A stretch of DNA of 64,000 nt from Paraburkholderia oxyphila NBRC 105797 (GTDB lineage Bacteria; Pseudomonadota; Gammaproteobacteria; Burkholderiales; Burkholderiaceae): positions 85,540-149,539 of the forward strand of contig NZ_BAYD01000014.1 of NCBI RefSeq assembly GCF_000685075.1, in the 5' to 3' direction. Shown in pieces: positions 27,333 to 37,600 of the stretch (position 1 is its first letter; each line of letters starts with the position of its first letter). Under the pieces are notes generated by a model, which had not been told where the DNA came from, made no database searches, and saw only the letters and a list, made by a program, of their open reading frames with translations. Position numbers and translations under genes: made by a program.

Positions 27333-29708
27333 TTATTGATAATCTGTAAAGCGCGACGGCAGCGGCGGTTGCCCCGGCGGCTGCGTATAGCCCGGCACGC
27401 CGGCCTTGAACGCCGCGACGAGGCCGTTGTCCACGTTCGACAGCCCCTTGAGCGTCAGCTGCGCGAGAAAACGCGTGGCCGAATTATTCCCGCCCGTGGT
27501 GTTGATCCCGTTCGCGTAGCGCTGGATGCCGACGCCGAGCGCCCAGCAATCCGCGTCGTACTGCATGCCGAGCAGGCCGTCGACGATCTTGTGGCCGTTC
27601 AGATCGTAATTGAAGCGGCCCACAGCGTACACCCGATGCGAGAACGGCCATTGAGCCGAAATCAGAATCTGGTTGATGGGCTGATTGTCGAGCGTGCTGC
27701 TGTTCTCGCGCGTGTACCGGTAGGCCACGTTGAGCACGCGGCTCGGCCCCGGGCTATAGCCGAAGCCCACGCTCGCCTTGGTCAGCTGGCCCTGGTCGGC
27801 ATTATATTGGAACGCCGTTTCCGAAGCGAAACCGCCCCCGATCTTCAGCGACATGCCGGCAATCAGGTCCGAATGCGCGGTGCCCGTGTCGGGCGACTCG
27901 CCCGGGATCAGCGTGACGCGCTGGTCGGTGAAATAGTATTGCTGCGCGATCACGAAGCGCGCGCGCTCGTCGCCGGAGGCCGCGTCGATAAAGCGCGTGG
28001 TCAGCGCCGCCGTGAGCCGGTTCGCATCGGCAATGCGGTCGTTGCCGACGAAGGTGTTCGGCGTAAAGATCTCCGCGAGGCCGAAATCGGCATCGGCGGT
28101 GTCGAAAAGGGGCGCGAACTCCTGGTTGCGGTACGGCGTGTAGACGTAGTACAGGCGCGGTTCCAGGGTCTGGATGTAATCCGTGCCGAACAGATTCACC
28201 GAGCGGTCGAACACGAGCCCCGTGTCGAAGCTGAAGGTGGGGATCGATTCGGTGAAGCTCTTGGGCGTGCCGACGGGCACGTCATTGCCGATATTGCTCA
28301 GGTTGTAGTCCGCGAAGTGCCATTGCACCTTCGGCGTGACGAAGTAACCCGGCCCCGTGACCGAGTACGACAGGTACGGGTTGAAGACGACCCGGTCGCC
28401 TTCAGTCGCATCCGCCGTCGTGATGCGAAAACGCGAGTAGTCGGCTTCCATGCCGTAGTCGAAGCCGCCCACGTTGTACTTCGCGTACTTCACGTTGAGC
28501 TCGGGCTCGCGGCCATACGGCGCGGTCGACGGCGACAGCGTCTGCCAGTGCTGATAGCGGCCGAGCACGGACCAGGGCCCGTTGTTGTACGTGATGCCCG
28601 CTTCCTGCTGGTACAGCGTCTGCGTGCCGTTCAGGAACTGATTGGCGGGCGACGCGAGGTCTTCCGGATAGGTGTTGTCCGAGACCTTGTTGTAGTAGAT
28701 GTAACCGCCGAACCCGTTGCCGAAGTTCTGGTTGTGCTGGATGAACAGCGCGTAGCGGTTGGTCTTCGTGATCGCGTCGTCGGGCAGGAACGTGCCGGTG
28801 ATCGTGCCCGAGTAGTTCGTCGAGAGATACCGGTAGTTGGCCTGCATGAACACGCCGCGCTTCGAGATGATCTCGGGCGTGAGCGTGAGGTCGCGGTTCG
28901 GCGCGATGTTGAAGTAATACGGCATCGACAATTCGAAGCCGTTCGTCGAGCTCACGGAGAACGTCGGCGGCAACAGGCCGCTGCGGCGATCGGCCGAGAG
29001 CGGAAACGAGAACCACGGGCTCGCGAAAATCGGCACGTTCTGGAAGAACAGCACGCTGTTGTGCGCGACGCCTTCGTCGGCGCCCGTGTCGAAGTCGAAC
29101 TCGGTGCCCTTGATATACCAGGCGGGATCCGAGGAACACTGACAGGCCGTGTAGGTGCCGTTGGTGAGCACCGAGCGCTCGCTGTCGAGCAGGTCCGCGC
29201 GCTCGCCACTACCCGAGCCGCCGGTCAGCGAGAAGTGATACTTCGGCGTGGCCATGAAGCCCTCGTTCGCCTCGACCTTCAGGTGCGCTTCCGGACCGGC
29301 GAAGGTCGTGCCGCTCTGATCGACGACGACATTGCCGTAGGCGTCGGCCATGTCGGTGTCTTCGTCGTAGTGCAGCGCATCGCCTTTGACGATGTTCGTG
29401 CCCTGGCGCAGCTCGGCCGAGCCCTTGACGGCGGTGTCGGTGCCCGAGGTCCCGGTGGCCGAGTCGCCGAGCACGAACGTAGCCGGCCGCTGGCCGGGCG
29501 CGTTCGGATGGTCCTCGAGCTGCGGGGAAAGGCGCAGGCTCCACGCGTCGTCCAGCCGCTGGGGCTGCGCAGCGTCGCCCGCAAGCTGCGCATGCGCGAG
29601 CGCGGGCATGAGACCCGGCATGGCCACGAGCGCCGCGATGAGCCGCCGCTTGCCCGGCACGCCGTCGTCACTTTTGGAGATCGTCTGGAAAAACTGTCTG
29701 GGCGGCAT
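27333..29708 (-). CDS. lptD: LPS-assembly outer-membrane protein LptD, 791 aa
   Basis: The beta-barrel that, with LptE, inserts lipopolysaccharide into the outer leaflet. A signal peptide ([23 protein letters not shown]) is followed by an OstA-like N-terminal domain (about 80-230: [19 protein letters not shown]). A ~540-residue barrel comes next, rich in aromatic alternating strands. A CxC pair is present (YTACQCSSD), with a single Cys near the C-terminus ([11 protein letters not shown]), in keeping with inter-domain disulfides in LptD. The extreme C-terminus is [10 protein letters not shown]. First gene of the minus-strand operon, divergent from amgK. Confidence 0.96.
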   Translation of the reverse strand: MPPRQFFQTISKSDDGVPGKRRLIAALVAMPGLMPALAHAQLAGDAAQPQRLDDAWSLRLSPQLEDHPNAPGQRPATFVLGDSATGTSGTDTAVKGSAELRQGTNIVKGDALHYDEDTDMADAYGNVVVDQSGTTFAGPEAHLKVEANEGFMATPKYHFSLTGGSGSGERADLLDSERSVLTNGTYTACQCSSDPAWYIKGTEFDFDTGADEGVAHNSVLFFQNVPIFASPWFSFPLSADRRSGLLPPTFSVSSTNGFELSMPYYFNIAPNRDLTLTPEIISKRGVFMQANYRYLSTNYSGTITGTFLPDDAITKTNRYALFIQHNQNFGNGFGGYIYYNKVSDNTYPEDLASPANQFLNGTQTLYQQEAGITYNNGPWSVLGRYQHWQTLSPSTAPYGREPELNVKYAKYNVGGFDYGMEADYSRFRITTADATEGDRVVFNPYLSYSVTGPGYFVTPKVQWHFADYNLSNIGNDVPVGTPKSFTESIPTFSFDTGLVFDRSVNLFGTDYIQTLEPRLYYVYTPYRNQEFAPLFDTADADFGLAEIFTPNTFVGNDRIADANRLTAALTTRFIDAASGDERARFVIAQQYYFTDQRVTLIPGESPDTGTAHSDLIAGMSLKIGGGFASETAFQYNADQGQLTKASVGFGYSPGPSRVLNVAYRYTRENSSTLDNQPINQILISAQWPFSHRVYAVGRFNYDLNGHKIVDGLLGMQYDADCWALGVGIQRYANGINTTGGNNSATRFLAQLTLKGLSNVDNGLVAAFKAGVPGYTQPPGQPPLPSRFTDYQ

Positions 29709-29947
29709 GTATGGTTTTGGCGTATCGGCCCGTCAGCCTGCCCGCCCATCACGGCTCTACTGCCGGTGCATCGGCCTCGTGACCCCGACCCGGACGAGAA
29801 ACCGGAGCGAGGCGACGGTCGAAGCAACGATCAAGGCAACTTCGCGCACAATTATTTACAATTCATCGGACGATGGACTGGCGATAATTGCGGCGAGCGA
29901 ACCGTCATGCGGGCTTTGGCGCGAGTCGCGTCAAAAAAGTCGTGGGG

Positions 29948-29953
29948 TATTAT
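29948..29953 (+). promoter_or_regulatory. Candidate -10 element for amgK
   Basis: TATTAT about 40 bases before the amgK start in the 285-bp lptD/amgK divergent region. No clear -35 is present at 17 bp and no ribosome binding site is seen before amgK. The region is AT-richer than its surroundings (ACAATTATTTACAATTC near 29850), as expected for back-to-back promoters. Confidence 0.35.
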
Positions 29954-29993
29954 ATGGCAAGACGTTGATCCACTGATTTTGCCTCTGGTTTTC

Positions 29994-31043
29994 ATGACCC
30001 TCACAGCCCCGCCTTCCCCGGCCGATGCCCGCCGCGACCTGCTCGCCGCCTGGCTTGCCGGCCACGCAGAAAAATACGCGCTCGATCTCACCACCCTCGC
30101 CCCGGCCTCCGCCGACGCCAGCTTTCGCCGCTACTTCCGCCTCGCGAGCGCCGGCACGCACGGCGCCACGCTGATCGCCGTCGATGCGCCGCCGCCCGAA
30201 AAGTGCCGCGAGTTCGTGCAGGTCGCTCAGTTGCTCGAGGCGGCCGGCGTGCACGTGCCGCGCGTGCTCGAAGTCGATCTCGACGCGGGTCTCATGCTCG
30301 TGACCGATCTCGGCACGGCGCCCTACCTCAAGGCGCTCACCGATGCGGGCCCCGGCCCTCGAGCGCGCAGCCTCATGCGCGACGCCATCGACGCGCTGAT
30401 CCGCTTCCAGCTCGCCTCGCGCGAGGACGTGCTGCCCGCCTTCGACGAGGCGTTCCTGCGCCGCGAGATGGAGCTCATGCCCGAGTGGTATCTGGAGCGC
30501 CATCTGGGCCGCAAGGTCGACGAGGCCACGCGCGGCGTGCTCGATCGCACCTTCGCGCTGCTGATTGCGAGCGCGCGCGCCCAGCCGCAGGTCTTCATGC
30601 TGCGCGATTTCATGCCGCGCAACTTGATGATCGCGACGCCCAACCCCGGCGTGCTCGACTTCCAGGACGCGGTCTACGGCCCGATCACCTACGACATCGC
30701 CTCGCTGTTGCGCGATGCGTTCCTGAGCTGGGACGAGGAGTTCGAGCTCGACTGCTTCGCCTACTACTGGGAGCGTGCGAAGAAGGCCGGGCTGCCCGTG
30801 GATGCGGACTTCGGCGAGTTCTACCGCCAGCTCGAATGGATGGGCCTGCAACGCCACATCAAGGTGCTGGGCCTCTTTTGCCGCATCAACTATCGGGACG
30901 CCAAGCCGCACTACATGGCCGACCTGCCGCGCTTTCTCGACTACGCGGGCAAGGTCGCGCACCGCTATCGTCCGCTCGTGCCGTTCGCGCGGCTCATCGA
31001 CGAGTTGCAAGGCACGAGCGCCGACGTAGGCTACACGTTCTGA
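29994..31043 (+). CDS. amgK: N-acetylmuramate/N-acetylglucosamine kinase AmgK, 349 aa
   Basis: An aminoglycoside-phosphotransferase-fold kinase that makes MurNAc 1-phosphate in the cell-wall recycling route bypassing MurB and MurC feedback. Family features are SADASFRRYFRL (nucleotide-binding lobe, near residue 38), VLRDFMPRNLMI-type catalytic loop (LRDFMPRNLMIATPN, with Asp and Asn) and GVLDFQDAVYGPITYDIASLLRDAF (metal-binding Asp). The assignment rests on these motifs and on the adjacent murU. The ATG at 29994 is the first that fits; the frame is open for another 4 kb upstream only opposite lptD and surA. Confidence 0.92.
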   Translation: MTLTAPPSPADARRDLLAAWLAGHAEKYALDLTTLAPASADASFRRYFRLASAGTHGATLIAVDAPPPEKCREFVQVAQLLEAAGVHVPRVLEVDLDAGLMLVTDLGTAPYLKALTDAGPGPRARSLMRDAIDALIRFQLASREDVLPAFDEAFLRREMELMPEWYLERHLGRKVDEATRGVLDRTFALLIASARAQPQVFMLRDFMPRNLMIATPNPGVLDFQDAVYGPITYDIASLLRDAFLSWDEEFELDCFAYYWERAKKAGLPVDADFGEFYRQLEWMGLQRHIKVLGLFCRINYRDAKPHYMADLPRFLDYAGKVAHRYRPLVPFARLIDELQGTSADVGYTF

Positions 31044-31088
31044 GCGCGCAGGCTCCCCTCAATCATTCATGACAACAAGGTCGAATTC

Positions 31089-31832
31089 ATGACGCGTGCC
31101 CCTGCAATGGACACGGCGGAGCGCACGGCGATGATCTTCGCCGCCGGGCGCGGCGAGCGCATGCGCCCGCTCACCGACACCTGCCCGAAGCCGCTGCTCG
31201 AAGTCGGCGGCAAGCCGCTCATCGTCTGGCAGATCGAGCGGCTCGCGGCGGCGGGCTATACGCGCGTCGTCATCAATCACGCGTGGCTCGGCGCGCAGAT
31301 CGAGGCCGCGCTCGGCAACGGCGCGCGCTTTGGCGTGCAGCTGCACTACTCCGCCGAGACCGACGCGCTCGAAACCGCGGGCGGCATCGCGCAGGCGCTG
31401 CCCTTGCTCGAGCGCGCGGGCGAGCCGGCCGTATTTCTCGCCGTGAGCGGCGACGTCTATAGCGAATACGACTTCAGCGTGTTGAACGCGCGCGCCGCTA
31501 CGCTCGCGGCGCAGCCCGAGCCGGGCATGCATCTCGTGATGGTGCCCAATCCGCCCTTTCACCCGGCCGGCGACTTCGCACTCGGCGCCGACGGCCTGCT
31601 CGCGCTAGACGGCGCGCCGCGCTACACCTTCGGCAATATCGGCCTCTACGACACGCGCATGTTCCGCAGCCTGCCGCGCGGCGAGAAGCGCGCGCTCACG
31701 CCGTACTACCGCGAGGCGATCGCGGCGAAGCGCGCGAGCGGCGAGCGCTTCGAGGGGCACTGGGAGAACGTGGGCACGCCCGCGCAGCTCGCGGCGCTCG
31801 ACACCGCATTGCGCGCGACGCAGCGCGGCTGA
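31089..31832 (+). CDS. murU: N-acetylmuramate alpha-1-phosphate uridylyltransferase MurU, 247 aa
   Basis: Converts MurNAc 1-phosphate and UTP to UDP-MurNAc, the second step after AmgK. The nucleotidyltransferase signature AMIFAAGRGERMRPLTDTCPKPLLEVGGKPL (in part) lies near residues 14-43. VVINHAWLGAQIE, ETAGGIAQALPLL and AVSGDVYSEYDF (metal-binding Asp) follow. An AAGG nine bases upstream supports the 31089 start over a second ATG at 31107. It is 45 bases behind amgK. Confidence 0.94.
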   Translation: MTRAPAMDTAERTAMIFAAGRGERMRPLTDTCPKPLLEVGGKPLIVWQIERLAAAGYTRVVINHAWLGAQIEAALGNGARFGVQLHYSAETDALETAGGIAQALPLLERAGEPAVFLAVSGDVYSEYDFSVLNARAATLAAQPEPGMHLVMVPNPPFHPAGDFALGADGLLALDGAPRYTFGNIGLYDTRMFRSLPRGEKRALTPYYREAIAAKRASGERFEGHWENVGTPAQLAALDTALRATQRG

Positions 31833-31861
31833 TTCGCGGTTGGTCCGCGGCTCGTCCGCGT

Positions 31862-33760
31862 TCAGCGCCCGCGCTCAGCGGCAACCTGAGCCGGCTCGGC
31901 CGCGGCCCGGTCCGCTTCGCTCGCGCGCTGCTGCTGCAGCGCCCACATCTGCGCATAGTGGCCTTCGGCGCGCAGCAGCTCCGCGTGCGTGCCGCGCTCC
32001 ACGATGCGCCCGTGATCCATCACGATGATCTGCTGCGCGTGCACGACCGTCGAAAGCCGGTGCGCGATCACGAGCGTCGTACGCTCGCGCGCGATCTGGT
32101 CGAGCTCGTGCTGGATCGCACGCTCCGAGCGCGAATCGAGCGCCGAAGTCGCCTCGTCGAACAGCAGGATCGGCGGATTCTTGAGCAGCGTGCGCGCGAT
32201 CGCCACGCGCTGCTTCTCGCCGCCCGAGAGCTTGAGCCCGCGCTCGCCCACCGGCGTCTCATAGCCCTTCGGCAAGCTCTCGATGAACGCGTGGATGTGC
32301 GCCGCGCGCGCCGCCGCGATCACTTCCTCGCGGCTCGCCTCAGGCCGGCCGTAGGCAATGTTGTAGTAGATCGAATCGTTGAAGAGCACCGTGTCCTGCG
32401 GCACGATGCCGATCGACGCGCGCAGCGAATCCTGCGTCACATCGCGAATGTCCTGGCCGTCGATCGTGATCGCGCCGCCCGTCGCCTTGTCGATATCGTA
32501 GAAGCGGAACAGCAGGCGTGAGAGCGTGGACTTGCCCGAGCCGCTGTGGCCCACGACCGCCGTCGTCGTGCCCGCCGCAATGGTGAAGCTCACGTCGTGC
32601 AGGATCTGGCGCGCCGGCTCATAGGCGAAATTCACGTGCGTGAAGCGCACCTCGCCGCCGCGCACCGCGAGCGCCGGCGCGCCCGGCACATCGGGCACCT
32701 CGCGCGCGACGGTCAGCAGCGTGAACATGCGGTCCATGTCGGTGAGGCTCTGCTTCAGTTCGCGATACACCACGCCGAGAAAATTCAGCGGAATGTAGAG
32801 CTGCAGCATGAAGGTGTTGATGAGCACGAGGTCGCCCAGCGTGAGCTTGCCGGCCATCACGCCTTGCGTCGCGCGCCACAGGATGAATACGAGCCCCGTG
32901 CCGATGATCGCCTGCTGCCCGAAGTTGAGCGCGGAAAGCGACTGCTGCGACTTGATCGCCGCGGCGCGATAGCGGCGCAGGTTCTCGTCGTAGCGCTGCG
33001 TCTCCCACGCCTCATTGCCGAAGTACTTCACGGTCTCGTAGTTGATGAGCGAGTCGATCGCCCGCGAGTTCGCGCGCGAATCGAGCTCGTTCATCGTGCG
33101 GCGAAAATGCGTGCGCCACTCGGTCACCTTCACGGTGAAGACGATGTACGCGGCCAGCGCCACGAGCGTGACGATCGCGTAGTACGCCTCATATTTCACC
33201 GTGAAGAAGCCCAGCACGAGGCCCACTTCGACGAGCGTCGGCAAGATGCTGTAGAGCGAGTACGAAATCAGTTGCGTGATGCCGCGCGTGCCGCGTTCGA
33301 TGTCGCGCGACATCCCGCCCGTCTGGCGCTCCAGATGAAAGCGCAGCGAAAGCGAATGCAGATGCTGGAACACCTTGAGCGCGAGCTGGCGCACGGCGCT
33401 TTCCGTCACCTTCGAAAAAAGGATCTCGCGCAGCTCCGTGAAAAGCGACGTCGAGAGGCGCACCACCGCATAGGCCACCACGAGCAGCCCCACGCCGCCC
33501 ATCAGCACGATGCCGGGGGCGTGCTCGGCACGCCCGAGCGCGGTGAGGTGCCGTACGGCCGCGAGATTGTCGACGATGTGCTTCATCACGATCGGCACGC
33601 CCAGGTTGGCGACCTTCGCGCCGATCAGGCAGGTGAGCGCGAACGCCACGCGCCATTTGTAGGCAGTGAGATACGGCAGCAGCGAAACGATGGTCTGCCA
33701 GTCGTTGCGCGGCCCGGTGGCGGGCGGCGCGGGTTCGTTGGAGGCGGGAAAGCGGCGCAT
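31862..33760 (-). CDS. ABC transporter, Atm1/HMT-like half transporter, 632 aa
   Basis: A fused membrane-ATPase half transporter that works as a homodimer in the inner membrane. Six membrane helices span about residues 25-320 (YKWRVAFALTCLIGAKVANLGVPIVMKHIVDNL, in part). The ATPase follows with Walker A GHSGSGKST, signature LSGGEKQRVAIARTLL and Walker B ILLFDEATSALDSRSE. Helix and loop sequences (ETVKYFGNEAWETQRYDE) are typical of the Atm1/ABCB7 and heavy-metal-exporter branch that moves glutathione conjugates. The start at 33760 is chosen by family length; 94 codons upstream in frame are rejected. Convergent with murU. Confidence 0.92.
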   Translation of the reverse strand: MRRFPASNEPAPPATGPRNDWQTIVSLLPYLTAYKWRVAFALTCLIGAKVANLGVPIVMKHIVDNLAAVRHLTALGRAEHAPGIVLMGGVGLLVVAYAVVRLSTSLFTELREILFSKVTESAVRQLALKVFQHLHSLSLRFHLERQTGGMSRDIERGTRGITQLISYSLYSILPTLVEVGLVLGFFTVKYEAYYAIVTLVALAAYIVFTVKVTEWRTHFRRTMNELDSRANSRAIDSLINYETVKYFGNEAWETQRYDENLRRYRAAAIKSQQSLSALNFGQQAIIGTGLVFILWRATQGVMAGKLTLGDLVLINTFMLQLYIPLNFLGVVYRELKQSLTDMDRMFTLLTVAREVPDVPGAPALAVRGGEVRFTHVNFAYEPARQILHDVSFTIAAGTTTAVVGHSGSGKSTLSRLLFRFYDIDKATGGAITIDGQDIRDVTQDSLRASIGIVPQDTVLFNDSIYYNIAYGRPEASREEVIAAARAAHIHAFIESLPKGYETPVGERGLKLSGGEKQRVAIARTLLKNPPILLFDEATSALDSRSERAIQHELDQIARERTTLVIAHRLSTVVHAQQIIVMDHGRIVERGTHAELLRAEGHYAQMWALQQQRASEADRAAAEPAQVAAERGR

Positions 33761-34138
33761 GGGCGGGCGACCAGGGGCGTGCCACTGGCGAGCGCCTCGA
33801 TAGTCAAGGGCGCGCGCGGGAAGCACGGCGTATTGTTGGGGGAGATGGACAACGGGTTCCGCGTCGCGCCGGATCGATGCGCTGTGCCGTTCTGGCCGCA
33901 CCGCCGCGTCTGCCGCTTTCCCGTACAATTCCTGACACCCTATTGTCGCAGAAGGCAGCACGGCCCGCTGACGGCCACTGGCGCGTGCAAGAGGCCCGTG
34001 CCACGGAGCGCCGCGTCCCGTGTGCTGCCTCAACCAGGACATGAGGCCGCGCCTGCAGCGGCGCTTGTGTGCCGCCTATGTCCCGTTTCTGCCCTGCCGT
34101 TGGCGCCCCGCTGTTCCAGCCCTTTTCATGGACCCCCG
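33761..34138. other. Divergent intergenic region, ABC exporter and thioesterase
   Basis: 378 bp with no supportable gene. A TACAAT (33924-33929) in CCGTACAATTC is a reasonable -10 for the thioesterase gene, about 210 bases upstream of it. The -35 is poor. No operator-like repeats were noticed. Confidence 0.4.
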
Positions 34139-34534
34139 ATGACCGACTCTTCCCCGCTCCCCCAGAAGTCGCCGGCGCTGCGCGTCGTGCCGCAGCCCTC
34201 CGACGCCAACGTCCACGGCGACGTGTTCGGCGGCTGGATCATGTCGCAGGTCGACATCGCCGGCTCGATCCCGGCGAGCCGCCGCGCCAACGGCCGCGTC
34301 GCGACCGTCGCGGTGAACTCGTTCCTGTTCAAGCAACCGGTGTTCGTCGGCGACCTGCTGAGCTTTTATGCCGATATCGTCAAGACCGGCACGACCTCGG
34401 TGACCGTCGAGGTCGAGGTCTACGCCCAGCGCATGCGTCTGACCGATGAAGTCGTGAAGGTGACCGAAGCAACGCTCACCTATGTGGCCACGGGTGCCGA
34501 CCGCCGCCCGCGTCCGCTGCCGGCGATCGAATAA
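34139..34534 (+). CDS. Acyl-CoA thioesterase, YciA-like hot-dog fold, 131 aa
   Basis: Hydrolyses acyl-CoA thioesters in the cytosol, probably as a hexamer. The hot-dog motif HGDVFGGWIMSQVDIAGSI (about residues 24-42) contains the catalytic Asp region. RVATVAVNSFLFKQPVFVGDLLSFYADIV (in part) and VTEATLTYVATG complete the domain. Length matches YciA and related broad-specificity thioesterases. The ATG at 34139 follows no good ribosome binding site; an ATG 12 bases earlier runs into a stop. Confidence 0.9.
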   Translation: MTDSSPLPQKSPALRVVPQPSDANVHGDVFGGWIMSQVDIAGSIPASRRANGRVATVAVNSFLFKQPVFVGDLLSFYADIVKTGTTSVTVEVEVYAQRMRLTDEVVKVTEATLTYVATGADRRPRPLPAIE

Positions 34535-34665
34535 GATCCGGCCCGCGCGGTTCGGACAACTGAACCGCGGGCCCGCTCGCAGACCCGTTCGCATGATCGG
34601 GCCTGTCGCGCGGGCTTGCCGCGCGCCCGCTCCGATCCGCTTGCATCAGGCCGTCTGAAGGCAGA

Positions 34666-37600
34666 TCAGGTCGGCCACGCGAGCCCCGCGCCCTCCTCGT
34701 AGGCCTGGCTCGCGCTCAAGAGCGCCGCGGCCTCCGCCCCCGGCATTGGCGGCGCGAAGAAATATCCTTGCAGCTCGTCGCACGCGCGCTCGCGCAGGAA
34801 CGCGAACTGTTGCGAGGTCTCCACCCCTTCGGCGATCACCTGCAGCCGCAGCTCGTGCGCCAGCGCGATGATGGCCGCGGTGATGGTCTCGTCGTCGCTG
34901 CTGTTGCCGATGTCCGCCACGAACGAGCGGTCGATCTTGAGCCGGTCCACCGGCAGCCGCTTCAGATAGCTCAGGCTCGAATAGCCGGTGCCAAAGTCGT
35001 CGATGGCGATCCCCACGCCCGCCTCATGCAGCGCGTTGAGCATCGAGACCGCCTCTTCCGTGTTGCGCATCAGCGTGCTTTCGGTGAGCTCGACTTCGAG
35101 CCAGCACGGGTCGAGCCCCGTCTCCTGAAGCACGCCCTTCACCAGCTCGGTGATGTCGCGCTGGTGGAACGTCTTCGCCGAAAAATTCACGGACACGCGT
35201 ACGGGCGGCAGCCCCGCGTCCTGCCACGCGCGGTTCTGCCGGCAGGCCTCGCGCAGCACCCAATCGGAAAGCGGGCCGATCAGGCCGCTCTCCTCCGCAA
35301 CCGGAATGAACTGCGCCGGCGACACGAGCCCCGCCTCCGGATCGAGCCAGCGCACGAGCGCCTCCATGCCGACGATGCGCCCGCCCTCGATCTCCACCTG
35401 CGGCTGGTAGTGCAGCAGGAACTCGCCGTCACGCAGCGCGCGGCGCAGGCGCCGCTCGAGGTTCATGCGCGCGCCCGCGCTCGCGTTCATCTCAGGCTGA
35501 TAGAACTGGAACGTGTTGCGGCCCAGCTCCTTCGCGCGGTACATGGCCACGTCGGCCTTCTTGAGCAGCGCCTCGGCGTCGTTGCCGTCCTGCGGATACA
35601 CGCTCGCCCCCATGCTGCAACCCACGTAGAGCTCGGTGCCGTCGATCCACACCGGCTCCGAGATCATCGAGCGCGCGCGCTCCATCCAGCCGATCAGCGA
35701 CTTTTCGTCGATGGTGTCAGTGAGCACGATCACGAACTCGTCGCCGCCGTGGCGCGCGACGGTGTCGCTCGTGCGCGTGCAGCGCGTGAGCCGCTCGGCC
35801 ACCACGCCCAGCAGCCGGTCGCCCACGCTGTGGCCGAGGCTGTCGTTGACGTTCTTGAAGCCGTCGAGGTCGATGAACAGCACGGCCACGCCGCGCGCGT
35901 GGCGCTGCGCCGAGACGAGCGCCTGCTGGAGGCGGTCGCGCAGCAGGTTGCGGTTGGGCAGCTGCGTGAGGCTGTCGTAGTTCGCCTGGTATTCGAGCTG
36001 CTCCTGATAGCGGATCAGCTCGGTCACGTCGTTGATGATGCCGATATGGTGCGTGATGCGGCCGTACAGGTCCGGCACCGGCGCGATCAGCAACTGGTTC
36101 CAGAAGAGCGCGCCGTCCTTGCGGTAGTTGCGCAGCACGGCGCTCACCTCGCGGTTCGAAAGCAAGGCCCGGCGGATCGCGACGAGCCCTTCCTGGTCGC
36201 GGTCGTCGCGCTGCAGCAGGCGGCAGTCCTGGCCGATCACCTCGGCGGGATCGTAGCCAGTGATGCGGCGAAACGCCGGATTCGCGTACTCGATCAGGTT
36301 GCTCCCGCCCGGCCCCGGCCCGGTGATCAGGATCGCGTTCACGCAGGCGTCGAGCGCCCGGCTCTGCAGGCGCAGCGCGAGATCGGCGCGCTTGCTCTCG
36401 GTGGTGTCCGAGTAGCTGCCGAGCACGCCCATCACACGGCCGTCGCCGTCGTGCAGCGGCAGCTTGCTCGTGAGCGTGGTGCGATGCAGGCCGTCGATCG
36501 TCAGCTCTTCTTCGTAGTTGATGCGCGGCAGCCCTGACTCGATCACTTCGCGGTCCTGCCCATGCAGGACGCTCGCATAGGCGCGCCATGGCAAGTCGTC
36601 GTCGGTCTTGCCGACGATCTGCTCGGGGTAAGCGAGGCCCGCGTCGCGCGCGAACGTCATGTTGCAGCCCAGATAGCGCGATTGCGCGTCCTTCCAGAAG
36701 ATCCGCTGCGGGATGTTGTCGATCACCGTCTCGAGCATCTGGTTGGAGCGCTGCGCCTCGACCTCGGCCTTGATCTGCTCGGTCACGTCGTCGGCGAGCA
36801 CGAACACCGCCGCGCGGCCCTGGAAGACGAGCGAGTGGTGCGAGATGTCGGCGCTGATGAGCGAGCCGTCACGGCGCGCATGGCGCCAGATGCCGGCCAT
36901 CGTGCGCACGTTCTGCGTGAGGGTGTCCGAGCGCGCGAGATGCTGTTCGAGCCGCGCGACGTCGTCGGCCGGACGGATCTCGCGGATCGTCATGGCGAGG
37001 AACTCCTCCTCGCTGTAGCCGTATTGCTGGATCGCCGCCGCATTGACCGCGAGAAAGCGCAGCGTCTCGCGGTCGAACACGTACATCGGCACCGGGTGGG
37101 CATCGAACAGGCCCTGGAAGCGCTCGTTGCGCGCACGCATGCCGGCGAGCGCGCGCAGCTTTTTGCGCGCGGCGTTCTCGCGCGCGCCAAAGGTGTAGAT
37201 GAGCAGCGCCGCGCCCGAGAGCATCGTCACGATCAGCAGAATCGACGCGTGGCGGCCCGCGCTCGACGACTCGGCGAACGCACTGGCGAGCGCGCGATCC
37301 TGCTCGCCCTGCAACGACGAGAGCCTGGCGTCGACGCGGTCGGCGCGTGTGTCGAGGCGGATGTATTCGCTCGCGACCCATGGTGCAACGGCGGCAAGCG
37401 CGGGATCCGCGGCGGCCGGCTGCGCCGGGGCGGCCGGTTGCGCGGTTTGCGCAACGGCGGGCTTGGCGGCCGTGTTCGCGACGGTTGTGCTGCTCGCGTA
37501 CGGCTCGGCCAGGTTCAATGCCGGCAGCGCCGGCTTTTTCGCGTAGGGATCGGCAAGACTCGATGCCAATGCGTCCGGCTTGCTCGAATATGGGGAGGCG

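Noticed and set aside
25803..29993. Very long plus-strand open frame opposite pdxA, surA and lptD
   Set aside because: It is Arg/His/Ala/Val-rich, has no domain, and mirrors the wobble pattern of the true minus-strand genes. Only its last 349 codons (amgK) are a real gene.
31069..31092. Seven-codon leader ORF overlapping the murU start
   Set aside because: Too short and lacks regulatory codon bias; chance overlap is likely.
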